32,079 nucleotides of DNA from Candidatus Heimdallarchaeota archaeon AB_125 (GTDB lineage: Archaea > Asgardarchaeota > Heimdallarchaeia > Heimdallarchaeales > Heimdallarchaeaceae). The position numbers and the translations under genes are program-made. Shown in pieces: positions 1 to 9,731 of this stretch (positions are counted from its first letter, which is position 1; the number at the start of each line of letters is the position of its first letter). Under the pieces are notes generated by a model that saw only the letters and a list, made by a program, of their open reading frames with translations, was not told the origin of the DNA and did no database searches. The DNA lies in NCBI GenBank assembly GCA_001940755.1, contig MEHH01000003.1, forward strand, positions 1 through 32,079, in the 5' to 3' direction.

Positions 1-2
1 AT

Positions 3-239
3 TGTAAAAAGTCCCTTTTTGTCTTATTCCATTTGTGTGGTCTTGATTCAGGTAACTTTCATAATCCTAATATTATTCCGGTCTGGGGATTCTTTGTTGA
101 AAAAGAGAAAAGTAGATTGATTCGGGCAATTGAAGAAATCAATAAGTTATTAACTGTTGAAATTCCTCGACCAATTCGAGATTTTGATGTTCTGAGACAT
201 ATAAATAAACAATTTGATAGTGATTCTTTGTTGTATTAA
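3..239 (+). CDS. C-terminal part of a protein entering from the left edge; unknown function
   Basis: Frame is open to the left edge (CKKSLFVLFHLCGLDSGNFHN...) and ends in TAA at 237-239. It overlaps the tail of the minus-strand ORF 139-1362. Confidence 0.4.
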   Translation, partial: CKKSLFVLFHLCGLDSGNFHNPNIIPVWGFFVEKEKSRLIRAIEEINKLLTVEIPRPIRDFDVLRHINKQFDSDSLLY

Positions 240-1362
240 GATTAAAACCATATAAAAAGCTTAACTTTTCAGGCAACGCCTCCATTATAGATTCTGATTC
301 TTGGGATTCTGATAATATGTTTGCCATCAGAGCTGAAGCCATCATTCCATCTCTAACACTTTGATGAGGTGCATAGAATAATCCCCCATTTTCCTCTCCT
401 CCTAGAATACATTTATCCGCGGTCATTTTTCTACTGACATAAATGCATCCAACTGGTGTCCAAGTGACAGTTCCACCAAGTTCTTCTGCAATATCTACAA
501 CTGCAGAAGAAGAACTGATAGGTGTTACAAATTGTTTGTTATCTGAATTTCGTAAAATCCATTTTTCAAAAAGAGCGATTGATTTATCCCCAAAATAGAC
601 TTTTCCTTTTTCATCACCAAAGATAGCACGATCAGCATCTCCATCATGAGCAACACTGAAATCAGCTTTAACTTGATTCGCAACATATCCCATAGTTTTA
701 AGTTTTCTTGGATCAGGTTCTACACCTCTTCCTGGGAATTTTCCATCAAGTTGACAATTAACAGAAATAACTTTTATTCCAAGTTGTCCTAAAATGTAAG
801 GTGTAACTAAACTTCCTACAGCATTTCCTCCATCAACAACAGCTGTTAATCTCTTCTTTTTGATTAAATCAGTATTAACAAGACCAAGAATTTGTTCGGT
901 ATATTCGGGTAAAAGATTCATCTTTGTTGTTGCTTTGTTTTTCTCGTCTTTCGCAATTTGGAAGGTTTCAGTTTCAAAGACATTCTCAATTTCTTTTTGT
1001 TTTACAATATCAATTTCTATTCCATCAGAATCTATTACCTTAATTCCATTAAATTCAGGGGGATTGTGGCTAGCGGTTACTACTATCCCCATATCTGCTT
1101 GTAAATAGGGAACAGCAAATTGAACTAGTGGAGTAGGAACGATGCCTAAATCTATAATTTCAATGTTTTGTGCTGAGAAGCTTGAAACTACACTTTCTTT
1201 AAGAGAAGGACTACTTAGTCTCGAATCAGAACCAATTACTATTGTTCCCTTCTCCAACATATAGGAAGCAATAGCAGAACTCATCTTGGAAACAAAATCG
1301 GGAGTAATTAATTCCCCTACTATCCCTCTTATCCCGTTTGTACCAAAATATTTCCTTCTCAT
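139..1362 (-). CDS. glmM: Phosphoglucosamine mutase/phosphomannomutase family protein, apparently lacking domain IV
   Basis: FGTNGIRG start, TASHNPPEFNGIK active-site serine loop, DGDADR metal loop, GGEENGG sugar loop. No SGTEP phosphate-binding motif at the C-terminus. Confidence 0.85.
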   Translation of the reverse strand: MRRKYFGTNGIRGIVGELITPDFVSKMSSAIASYMLEKGTIVIGSDSRLSSPSLKESVVSSFSAQNIEIIDLGIVPTPLVQFAVPYLQADMGIVVTASHNPPEFNGIKVIDSDGIEIDIVKQKEIENVFETETFQIAKDEKNKATTKMNLLPEYTEQILGLVNTDLIKKKRLTAVVDGGNAVGSLVTPYILGQLGIKVISVNCQLDGKFPGRGVEPDPRKLKTMGYVANQVKADFSVAHDGDADRAIFGDEKGKVYFGDKSIALFEKWILRNSDNKQFVTPISSSSAVVDIAEELGGTVTWTPVGCIYVSRKMTADKCILGGEENGGLFYAPHQSVRDGMMASALMANILSESQESESIMEALPEKLSFLYGFNLNTTKNHYQIVYLYVSEHQNLELVEEFQQLITY

Positions 1363-1479
1363 TAATCACTCATTTGTGTGTTGAAATAAATCTCTTTCGT
1401 CATATCTACGGATAATAAGGTGCAACAGAATCCTTTAAAAGAGTAATTTATGCTATTCATTTAACCGGATAAATTTACC

Positions 1480-1800
1480 GTGGTAGATACTATGAGCGTT
1501 GAATTTCTAAAGAAAATAAGAAAAACAGAAAGAGACTGCGAAGAGAAATTTAAGCAAACTGAAGCATCCAAACAAAATACTATTTTAGAAGCAGAAAAAA
1601 CTTCAGTGCTAAAAGTAAGAGATGCAGAAATTCAAGCAAAAGAAGAAGCTGATAAAGTTCTTTCTAGTGTTGATGGTAGAGTTGAAAAGGAATTTGCTGC
1701 AATGAATAAAGAGTTTGAAGAAAATCAAAACAAACTCAAAGAAAAAGCAAAGAAAATTGAGAAAGAAGCTATTGAAACAGTACTTTCTGAAGTTTTATAA
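1480..1800 (+). CDS. A-type ATP synthase subunit H (peripheral stalk coiled coil)
   Basis: About 106 aa, charged Ala/Glu/Lys coiled coil of the AhaH type, immediately followed by subunit F. Confidence 0.7.
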   Translation: MVDTMSVEFLKKIRKTERDCEEKFKQTEASKQNTILEAEKTSVLKVRDAEIQAKEEADKVLSSVDGRVEKEFAAMNKEFEENQNKLKEKAKKIEKEAIETVLSEVL

Positions 1801-1811
1801 TCTCATATTAT

Positions 1812-2150
1812 GTGATTTCAATGAGTTCTCCTACAAGAAACAAGATAGTAAGCATTGGTGATGAAGAAACATCATTAGGTTTCAAATTATCTGGAATATC
1901 TCAAGTATTTACAGAAGAACCTGAAAAAGCAGGATCACTATTAAGGTCCTTATCTGATGATCCAGAAATTGCTATCCTCATTATTACTGAAGAAGTTGCA
2001 AAAGCAAATGAAGCTGTTCTAAGGAGAATAAAATTAAACCCCTATCCTGTAATTGTGGAAGTTCCAGGTAAAAAAGCGCAATATGAAGATGCTGAAGACA
2101 AAGTACGAGCATTAATTAAGATGGCTTTAGGTATTGATATTGAAATGTAA
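1812..2150 (+). CDS. atpF: A-type ATP synthase subunit F; real start probably ATG at about 1821
   Basis: IVSIGDEETSLGFKLSGI...IAILIITEEVA...YPVIVEVPGK is typical of the subunit F family. Confidence 0.85.
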   Translation: MISMSSPTRNKIVSIGDEETSLGFKLSGISQVFTEEPEKAGSLLRSLSDDPEIAILIITEEVAKANEAVLRRIKLNPYPVIVEVPGKKAQYEDAEDKVRALIKMALGIDIEM

Positions 2151-2187
2151 TGGGAAAAGTCTTTAAGATTGTTCTTTCTTTTTTCTG

Positions 2188-2469
2188 TTGGAGATTATTT
2201 CTATGAATGATAAAATAATTGGTTTAGTGATGATTTTCGGGTCACTGTCAATTATTGGATTTCTTTTATTTTGGACAATCATCATGCCTATTATTTGGGA
2301 AGATAGATTGTTTGACGCCTATCTCGGTTTAGCTATAACTGTTTTTATAATAATTTCAATAGCATTATTATTCATTGCTTGGGTAGGAAGAATTTTCCTC
2401 AAGAACAGAGCACCTAAAGAAGAAGTGTTTGATGAAAAGATAGAAGAATATAAAAAAACAAACGATTAG
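2188..2469 (+). CDS. Small membrane protein with two predicted TM helices
   Basis: Two hydrophobic segments and a charged C-terminal tail. Confidence 0.5.
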   Translation: MEIISMNDKIIGLVMIFGSLSIIGFLLFWTIIMPIIWEDRLFDAYLGLAITVFIIISIALLFIAWVGRIFLKNRAPKEEVFDEKIEEYKKTND

Positions 2470-2475
2470 GTAAGA

Positions 2476-2856
2476 GTGATTAATATGAGTGGAAGAAGAC
2501 CTATGTCTCCTCGTGATGCAAAGAGAATGCAAGCAAGAATGAGACAAATAGAACTAGAAGGTGTTGAAGAGGTCATAATTCGTTTTGCTGACAAAGAAAC
2601 AGTGATTTATCCAACAACTGTTATGAAAGCATTTGTACCTGGTATGATGGAATCAGATACTTTTCAGATAGTAGGACCAGGAACAGATAGACCTAGAGGA
2701 ACTGAAGAAGGGGTAGCTGCAGGAGTAAATTACACTGATTCAGATGTTGAACTAGTAATGGCTCAAGCAGGTGTTTCAAAAGAGGAAGCACAGAAAGCAC
2801 TTGAAGAAGAAAACGGAGATTTAGCAGGCGCAATTGTTAGATTGAAAAGTAAGTAG
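2476..2856 (+). CDS. nac: Nascent polypeptide-associated complex protein (NAC alpha type, C-terminal UBA)
   Basis: NAC domain (EEVIIRFADKETVIYPTTVMKAFVPGMMESDTFQIVG) plus UBA-like VELVMAQAGVSKEEAQKALEEENGDLAGAIVRL. Confidence 0.9.
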   Translation: MINMSGRRPMSPRDAKRMQARMRQIELEGVEEVIIRFADKETVIYPTTVMKAFVPGMMESDTFQIVGPGTDRPRGTEEGVAAGVNYTDSDVELVMAQAGVSKEEAQKALEEENGDLAGAIVRLKSK

Positions 2857-2860
2857 GTAA

Positions 2861-3346
2861 TTATTTTTCTTTTCCTATCCCTTTTCTTGTAGCTATAGCA
2901 ACCCCTGATTTCATTTCTTTAATTAATTTTCCGGAGATTTTAGCTGTACCAATACCCAAGAATTCTCCTTTTTGGTTTGTTATAATAACTTCATCTTTAG
3001 CAGAAATATCATCATCAATATCTAGGACATGTTTTGAAAAAACTGTTTTACCATCTCTAACAAATGGGTCTGCATCTTCATTTATAATGACTTTAAAACC
3101 AAAATTATTTTTGTGGAGTATTTCTCCTCCTAGAATAGAGGGTATCAAATAGCCATCACGTACGCGAAAAGAGCAAATTCGTTCATTATTTCTATAGATA
3201 TATCTGATTCTTTTAGTTCCTTTTGATCTTTCAACCATAGTATCTTCAGAAAACAATACTTCTCCTGCACCTTTTCCATATTGAAAATCTGCAATAGCTC
3301 GAATTTGTCTTAAATCAAAGGGTGTAGGTTTTTCTTGTTTTTGCAT
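2861..3346 (-). CDS. PUA-domain protein related to the archaeosine TGT C2/PUA region
   Basis: IRAIADFQYGKGAGEVLF...KHVLDIDDDISAKDEVIITNQKGEFLGIGTAKISGKLI: C2 plus PUA signature. Confidence 0.75.
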   Translation of the reverse strand: MQKQEKPTPFDLRQIRAIADFQYGKGAGEVLFSEDTMVERSKGTKRIRYIYRNNERICSFRVRDGYLIPSILGGEILHKNNFGFKVIINEDADPFVRDGKTVFSKHVLDIDDDISAKDEVIITNQKGEFLGIGTAKISGKLIKEMKSGVAIATRKGIGKEK

Positions 3347-3407
3347 ACAATCAAATTCTGATTTAACAGCTAATAAGAATTATTATAATTAAGAAATTTC
3401 AGTTTCT

Positions 3408-3773
3408 TTAATTCTTACTAATGTCTTGGGCTTCATTGAATGAAATGCCAACTTGATCCCAATCATTTAGCATTTCTTGGAGGAATTTTTTTCCTTTATC
3501 TGATAATTGGAAATATCTTCTAGTTCTACCGTCAACTATCTCGTTTCTTACAGAAACTAAACTTCTTTTTTTCAATCTAGTTAAGACATTGTAAATTGTA
3601 CCGTCTGCTAAAGGGGGATCTGTTTGAGGTAATAAAGAACGAATTAATTGCAGGATGTCCCACCCGTATCTCTCTTTTTGTAAAAGAACAAGGATGAGCA
3701 ACTCAAGAATGCCTCTTGAAAGTTGAGCTCTCCATTTTTTCAACATTTCCTGAATTTGCTCATCGACTGTCAC
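3408..3773 (-). CDS. PadR family transcriptional regulator (GTG start)
   Basis: LSRGILELLILVLLQKERYGWDILQLI...DGTIYNVLTRLKKRSLV...RRYFQLSDKGKKFL is typical of PadR winged helices. Confidence 0.9.
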   Translation of the reverse strand: MTVDEQIQEMLKKWRAQLSRGILELLILVLLQKERYGWDILQLIRSLLPQTDPPLADGTIYNVLTRLKKRSLVSVRNEIVDGRTRRYFQLSDKGKKFLQEMLNDWDQVGISFNEAQDISKN

Positions 3774-5498
3774 TCAGGTTTCCTCCTTTGGTTCTTCTTT
3801 ATTATTCGAAGTGCTCTTCCTATTTGTAGGTTTTTCCCAAGTAAAGAAGATTAATAAGAAATTTACTCCTATTATCACAATCTCCACCCAAGTAGGAAAC
3901 CAAGGAATTATAGGTGCCCAAACAACACTGAAACTTGGAAGAATTCCACCAAATGTCTTTAGGTCACATTCGAAATATATTTCTAGTATTCCGGTACCGT
4001 TTGCTTCAAATTCCAGATAGTCTAAGGCTATTACTCCATTGGATATCCTATACTCGAATTCCGAGAAATCACCAAACGTTCCTCCATGAAGAGGTCCGTA
4101 CTCCCATTGAACAGTCCAATTCCCTTCAAGCGACCAGTAATCTATTTCATCAAAAGTTACATTTACATCAGTAAAAATTGAGAAGTAAATCTTACCTTTA
4201 GCTGGAATCATATATGTTGCTTCATAAATTAAAAACTCATGATTTGGTTCGGGGGGTATAAAATGATGATCATGACCTGTTGCAACCATTGTATGCTTGG
4301 GTTGTGATCCCAAAGTAGCTAATCCAATTATGCTGAGGAGCAGGATTGATTGAAGTATCTTCTTCTTATTTGGGATTTGAAAAACTGGGAATAATCTTTT
4401 TTTTCTCTTCTTTAAGATAATTACACAGATAATTGTCCATATAACAGCTAAAACAATTGTGATAGTGATGCAAAGTTGAATTTTTTCTACGAATTGATGA
4501 TCAAATGATAGTTTAATTCCAAATACAATTGGTGAGGCAAATCCGGAAATAGGATAAGGAACATTATAATCCATTTTAGTGCTCAGAGCAATTGCTTGCA
4601 GTGAAATAGCTAAGATTCCTATAAACCATGTTTCTCCTGTTGTTTCCCCAAAAAGCAAAATACACAAACCTAGAAACACTACCATCACTCCAATACCTGG
4701 ATTTGGAATGATAAAACTTGTAAGAATGAAGAAAATAAAAACAATTTTTAAATTATCAATTAAGTATTCTTTGTTAATGAAATTTTGATTGGTTTTCTTA
4801 TATTTCATAGTATAGAGAATTGCAGTAAAAAGCAGAAATACACCAAGGAATACCCAACGTAGTATCCCTTCTATGATTAGAAATTTCATGCCTTGTTTCC
4901 ACATGTCACCAATGATCTGTGGAAAAACAGTATATGGTAAGATAACTTGAACAAACCAAACAAGAAAGATAAACCAGTATAAACCTAGAATGACTTTCTT
5001 CACAATTTCTCTAATGTCGTATTTGGAAAATCGTTTCCTTATGTGTTGATAAATTATCCAAGTAAACATGTTTAAACCAAATAAAGTTCCAATGAACCCA
5101 CTTCCCACATTTGCAGCTGAAACCCCCATCAATATCGCTGAACTCCCTCTTATGATCCAGTTGTATGGACTGAGGAAGAAACTTGCACTGATTAGAGTAA
5201 TAATTGCTATGAAACTAATACCAATTAATGATAAATGAGCCATTTGGCCAAAAGATCCCTCTTTTGAATATTCTAATATATTATTTTCACAAAAATCTTT
5301 AACAGAACCAAATGCTTTTTCTAATTCATCTAAACTACCCAGCTTCTTTTCAGAAATGTATTCCTTTAATGTAATTTCCATTTCATCAAGTACAGATTTG
5401 ATTTGTTTGTTTGAAACACCTCTTTTAATTAGCTCAATTGATAACTTCCTTAGGTATTTTTTCTTGATAACTTCAGAGTTATTTGTCCTTTTTTGCAT
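3774..5498 (-). CDS. HAAS (DUF1700-like) domain multi-pass membrane protein paired with PadR
   Basis: N-terminal helical HAAS-like region (LSIELIKRGVSNKQIKSVLDEMEITLKEYI), many TM segments; stop codon abuts the PadR start. Confidence 0.65.
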   Translation of the reverse strand: MQKRTNNSEVIKKKYLRKLSIELIKRGVSNKQIKSVLDEMEITLKEYISEKKLGSLDELEKAFGSVKDFCENNILEYSKEGSFGQMAHLSLIGISFIAIITLISASFFLSPYNWIIRGSSAILMGVSAANVGSGFIGTLFGLNMFTWIIYQHIRKRFSKYDIREIVKKVILGLYWFIFLVWFVQVILPYTVFPQIIGDMWKQGMKFLIIEGILRWVFLGVFLLFTAILYTMKYKKTNQNFINKEYLIDNLKIVFIFFILTSFIIPNPGIGVMVVFLGLCILLFGETTGETWFIGILAISLQAIALSTKMDYNVPYPISGFASPIVFGIKLSFDHQFVEKIQLCITITIVLAVIWTIICVIILKKRKKRLFPVFQIPNKKKILQSILLLSIIGLATLGSQPKHTMVATGHDHHFIPPEPNHEFLIYEATYMIPAKGKIYFSIFTDVNVTFDEIDYWSLEGNWTVQWEYGPLHGGTFGDFSEFEYRISNGVIALDYLEFEANGTGILEIYFECDLKTFGGILPSFSVVWAPIIPWFPTWVEIVIIGVNFLLIFFTWEKPTNRKSTSNNKEEPKEET

Positions 5499-5530
5499 AT
5501 AAGTTCCTTCCTTGTAACAATATATTCTAA

Positions 5531-5557
5531 ATATACCTTTTAGTAAAGGGTATATAT
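5531..5557 (-). promoter_or_regulatory. Candidate PadR operator/promoter: near-palindrome ATATACC-TTTTAGTAAAG-GGTATAT
   Basis: Inverted TATACC/GGTATA arms 34-60 bp upstream of the HAAS-PadR operon start. Confidence 0.4.
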
Positions 5558-5599
5558 AACTTTTTCTGCACTTAACAAAAATAGAGTCAAGAAAAATGG

Positions 5600-6460
5600 T
5601 TATTTTTTAACGTGTAAATCAAAACAGAAATGACTCAGTCTTGGTGAGTATTTTTTTACAATTCTTGTATCATTCAATTTGATTTCAGAGTTTGCGGTTT
5701 TTAGCAACTCCTGTATTTTCTTCTTTGATTTCTTTATGTTATCTCTTTCTACTAGTTTATGATAGTGTATCCAACCTTTTTCCTTGATAGCTTCTACTGC
5801 TCTAAGAAACTGCCTTGTATCAATTTCAAAGTATCCCATCAACACTCTTGTTGCAATATCTGTAGGAGATTTACTTCTATTATCTCCATGTAATGGAAAA
5901 TATCTATCTTCAACTTGATTCTCTTTTAGATTTTCAACTAGATACTTGAAAGCTACATCGTTAATTTCAATACCATAGCATTTTACAGTTGGATTATTAA
6001 CTATAACAGGTAGAGATAAATTTCCAATACAAGCAAACATGTCTACTAGAACCTCATTGTCTTGAACCGAATTAATCAGGAACATTCTTTCTCCCTTATT
6101 ACCTGGTGAAAATGTAAGTTCTGAAACATCAATATTGAATATTGTATCATATTCTCTATGTTTTGTAATCGTTCTTTTTTCACCCGCAAGATGAATAATT
6201 TGAGGTTTACGATATACTGAATTAGTTGAAAACTGCTCTACAACCACATTAACCTGTGGATCGGCATAAATAACAATCTCTCCTATGTCTTGTTTATAAT
6301 CATTTAATTCTTGGTTAATGTGCCTGAATACGGCTATATCACCGATAATTGAGTATCCTGAAGGCAATTTATCCAATAGCTCACCATCAAGTTTATCTTC
6401 CAACAGTGTTTGCAATTGTTTCTTTAGTTTCATCAAATCTAATGAATCTTCCAACACCAA
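5600..6460 (-). CDS. Trm5/TYW2 (Taw2)-family tRNA methyltransferase or aminocarboxypropyltransferase
   Basis: GDIAVFRHINQEL..., FNIDVSELTFSPGNKGERM, VDMFACIGNLSLPV, C-terminal VKKYSPRLSHFCFDL. Confidence 0.8.
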   Translation of the reverse strand: MVLEDSLDLMKLKKQLQTLLEDKLDGELLDKLPSGYSIIGDIAVFRHINQELNDYKQDIGEIVIYADPQVNVVVEQFSTNSVYRKPQIIHLAGEKRTITKHREYDTIFNIDVSELTFSPGNKGERMFLINSVQDNEVLVDMFACIGNLSLPVIVNNPTVKCYGIEINDVAFKYLVENLKENQVEDRYFPLHGDNRSKSPTDIATRVLMGYFEIDTRQFLRAVEAIKEKGWIHYHKLVERDNIKKSKKKIQELLKTANSEIKLNDTRIVKKYSPRLSHFCFDLHVKK

Positions 6461-6497
6461 TTTTTAATATTATCTCCTTTTCACTATTACTAGGAAA

Positions 6498-7040
6498 ATG
6501 GTTATCGTTACTAAACTCTATGATAAATACGCTTTGATAAATGATAAAGAAGGTAATACTGTCTATAGTCAAGGCTGGTTTGGAAAACACACCAAATCAG
6601 GGTATATCAAGCTTAATCCTTATGAGACTGTTTTATTGTTAGAAAGGAAGAAAATCGATATACCAGATAAAAAGGAAACTTCTTTACCTTTATCAGAAGT
6701 TGTAGCACATTTTTCAAACAATATTCCAGATTTCTTGGTTCGTTTTTTGTTATACAAAGATTTGAGGAACAGAGGTTATGTAGTTAAAGAACATGTAGAA
6801 AATGGAAACTACTTTGAGTTATATGAGAGAGGAGCAACACCAAATCAAGCTAAACATTTAGCATTGGTCGTAACAATGGCAGAAGGAGTATTGTTTGATA
6901 TTGATGAAATTGATCTAATAGTTTCACAAGCAAAAGAGATTAGCAAGCAATTAATTTTCGCTGTCATAGATAGTTTAGGAGATGTTTCCTATTATAGTGT
7001 AAGTGAATTAGAATTCACAAAATTAGATATTAATGGTTAA
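6498..7040 (+). CDS. endA: tRNA-splicing endonuclease EndA (alpha4-size form)
   Basis: 180 aa; LRNRGYVVK...FELYERG...AKHLALVV...EISKQLIFAVIDSLGDVSYYSV. Catalytic Tyr/His/Lys are present with expected spacing. Confidence 0.85.
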   Translation: MVIVTKLYDKYALINDKEGNTVYSQGWFGKHTKSGYIKLNPYETVLLLERKKIDIPDKKETSLPLSEVVAHFSNNIPDFLVRFLLYKDLRNRGYVVKEHVENGNYFELYERGATPNQAKHLALVVTMAEGVLFDIDEIDLIVSQAKEISKQLIFAVIDSLGDVSYYSVSELEFTKLDING

Positions 7041-7049
7041 GGTTTTATT

Positions 7050-8861
7050 ATGCATTACGTTCCAGATACTTCAACAATAATTAATGGTCAGTTTCTGAAA
7101 TATCTAGCTGAAAAGGATGATATTGAATCTATTGTTCTTTCACGTGTTGTTATAGCTGAAATTGAAAATATGGCTAATCAAGCAAAAACAACAGGTATGA
7201 CCGCTTTAGAAGAATTACAACGAATGAGGGATTTCAGCGCAAAACAAGGTGTTAGTATGATTGTCGATGGAAGTCGACCAACTTACAACCAAATTAGAGG
7301 AGCTTCAATAGGTGAGTTAGATGCTCAAATTAGAGAACTTGCAGCAGAGTATGATGCAATTCTAGTTACATCAGATCGTGTAATGGCTGAAATAGGAAAA
7401 GCTGAAGGTTTAGCAGTAGTTTTTATGAAAGAAGAACCAAAAAGTATTGGGAAGATTGTAGAGGATTACTTTGATGAACATACCATGTCTATCCATCTGA
7501 GAGAGGACAATCTACCTTTGGCAAAAAGAGGGCTACCTGGTAATTTTCAATTAGTACCTCTTGATGAAGAGCCTATACTAACTCTTGAAACCTTGGATGA
7601 ATTGGCAAAAGACGTTATTGAAAGAGCATCTAGAGAAAAAGATAGTTTTATAGAATCAGATAAGTTTGGTACAACTGTAATTCAATTGAAAAACACTAGA
7701 ATTGTAATACTTCGACCTCCTTTTAGTGATGCAATGGAAATAACAGCTGTTAGACCTATTGTAAAGCTGACATTAAGGGATTACAAGGTGGATGCAAAAC
7801 TACTTGATAGGATTGAAACCCAAGCCGAAGGTATAATTATAGCCGGTCCTCCTGGAGCTGGAAAGAGTACGTTTGCAACAGCTATGGCAGAATATTATGC
7901 TGATAAAGATAAAATAGTTAAAACATTTGAAAATCCAAGAGATCTTCAAGTTGATAATAGAATAACACAAATGTCTGGTTTTGAAGGAGATATTTCTGCT
8001 TCTGCAGACTTGGTTCTTTTAATGAGGCCTGATTATGTAATCTATGATGAGTTACGCAAAACAAAGGATTTTGAAACATACTCCGACTTAAGATTAGCTG
8101 GCATCGGATTACTTGGAGTTGTTCATGCAACTCAAGCTATAGATGGCATTCAAAGATTTATTAGAAGAGTTGATTTAGGTATTATACCGTCAATTGTAGA
8201 CACAATAATCTTCATCTCAGAAGGGTGGATATCTAAAGTTTATACTCTTGAAATCACTGTTTCATTACCCTCTGGTTTAACTGAAAGAGATTTAAGTCGT
8301 CCAGTAATTAAGGTCAAAGATTTCCATTCAAATAAAGCAGAATATGAGATTTATACTTTCGGAGAACAAATTGTTGTTTCACCACTCAAGAAACTCAGCT
8401 CAAAACATTCTAAAACTGGAAACTCAATCATAGTAAATTCATCTCAAATTCAAAAGGTTCTCAAGAAATATTCAGTTTATGATTTTACTCACGAATTCGA
8501 ACCACCCAATTCCCTTACTTTGTTTGTTTCCAACAAAGATAAACCTAGAGTAATTGGAAAAGAAGGTCGAAATATAGATGAGATAGAAGGGAAATTAGGA
8601 TTATCTATAACAGTAAAATCGTTTGGTGAACAAGAAGAAATGGAATTTATCATAGATATGTATCCTTCTAAGGGTAAACTTAATCTTGTATTTCCTAGTG
8701 TTTGTATTGGTAAAGATGTAATTGTAGCAGTAAATGGGTCCCCATTGACTCAATTAACAGTTGGTAAAACCGGAGAAATAAGTGTTGCAAAAAACACTGA
8801 AATAGGTAAATTACTCATGGAAGCTCACCACAAAGGTGATACTATTTCAGCAATGTTGTAA
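7050..8861 (+). CDS. PIN domain-PilT-like ATPase-KH fusion (archaeal PINc ATPase family)
   Basis: N-terminal PIN (YVPDTSTIINGQ...LVTSDRVMAEIG), Walker A GPPGAGKST, C-terminal KH (VIGKEGRNIDEIEGKLG). Confidence 0.9.
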   Translation: MHYVPDTSTIINGQFLKYLAEKDDIESIVLSRVVIAEIENMANQAKTTGMTALEELQRMRDFSAKQGVSMIVDGSRPTYNQIRGASIGELDAQIRELAAEYDAILVTSDRVMAEIGKAEGLAVVFMKEEPKSIGKIVEDYFDEHTMSIHLREDNLPLAKRGLPGNFQLVPLDEEPILTLETLDELAKDVIERASREKDSFIESDKFGTTVIQLKNTRIVILRPPFSDAMEITAVRPIVKLTLRDYKVDAKLLDRIETQAEGIIIAGPPGAGKSTFATAMAEYYADKDKIVKTFENPRDLQVDNRITQMSGFEGDISASADLVLLMRPDYVIYDELRKTKDFETYSDLRLAGIGLLGVVHATQAIDGIQRFIRRVDLGIIPSIVDTIIFISEGWISKVYTLEITVSLPSGLTERDLSRPVIKVKDFHSNKAEYEIYTFGEQIVVSPLKKLSSKHSKTGNSIIVNSSQIQKVLKKYSVYDFTHEFEPPNSLTLFVSNKDKPRVIGKEGRNIDEIEGKLGLSITVKSFGEQEEMEFIIDMYPSKGKLNLVFPSVCIGKDVIVAVNGSPLTQLTVGKTGEISVAKNTEIGKLLMEAHHKGDTISAML

Positions 8862-8865
8862 TTCA

Positions 8866-9579
8866 TCAACTCTTTTTTATCAACTTTGCACTATTTTTTT
8901 GACCAATAATGATTTTATCTGCATCAGAGGGAAACAAACCGTTTTCTACAATTCCTGCAATATTATTCAACTTCATTTCCATGTCGAAAGGATCATACTT
9001 TTGTCTAAAGGTTATGTCACCAATAATATTTCCATTATCAGTTATGACGGGTCCTTTCTTTCCAGAACCATAACGCAATTGAAGTTCTCCTCCTAGATTA
9101 AATATTGGCTGAAGCACGGTTATAATTGCCTGTTTTATGATTTCCACAGGAACAGGATAACTTAGAAGATCTCTTGGATATTTTGAACTATCTGCAATTA
9201 CTAAGAATTCTTCAGAAGCTCTAGCCATGATTTTTTCAACAGTTAAAGCGCCTCCTCCTCCCTTAATCAACACATAATCTCTAGTAATTATATCGGCTCC
9301 ATCCACATAGATATTTATCTCAGGATATTCAAGCAGAGTTGAAACAGGCAATCCAGCTTTTACAAGCTCAAGATGTGTTTCTGAAGAAGAGGGGATAGTG
9401 ATTATTTCTAATTCATCTTTGTCAACTAGTTCCCCTAATTGTTGAACAAAATGCTTTACAGTTGAACCGGTTCCTACACCCACAACAAATCCATCAAAAA
9501 TGAACTCTTTTGCTGCTTTTTGAGCAGCAAGAAATTTACTTTTTTCTTGCTCTGAAACCTTTGAATCTTTAGAATTCAT
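8866..9579 (-). CDS. rpiA: Ribose-5-phosphate isomerase A
   Basis: VGVGTGSTVKHFV, DGADI, KGGGGALTVEKI signatures. Confidence 0.92.
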   Translation of the reverse strand: MNSKDSKVSEQEKSKFLAAQKAAKEFIFDGFVVGVGTGSTVKHFVQQLGELVDKDELEIITIPSSSETHLELVKAGLPVSTLLEYPEINIYVDGADIITRDYVLIKGGGGALTVEKIMARASEEFLVIADSSKYPRDLLSYPVPVEIIKQAIITVLQPIFNLGGELQLRYGSGKKGPVITDNGNIIGDITFRQKYDPFDMEMKLNNIAGIVENGLFPSDADKIIIGQKNSAKLIKKS

Positions 9580-9731
9580 GATTTATTTACCTGTGCTAAT
9601 TGGAGTTGAGAATAATCTAGTTATATGAAATTAAAACTTTTTTACTCTCTTTGATATAAATAAAAATAGGAAGAAATGAAATATTTTCTATTTCCATTCC
9701 TTTTTAGACGAGAATATTACCTTCGCAAATT

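Noticed and set aside
860-1108. Plus-strand 82-aa ORF inside glmM
   Set aside because: Antisense to a well-supported conserved gene; no family resemblance.
3347-3407. Hairpin-like TTAAGAAA...TTTCTTTAA near the PadR/PUA gap
   Set aside because: Imperfect, AT-rich, partly inside the PadR C-terminus; not distinguishable from background.
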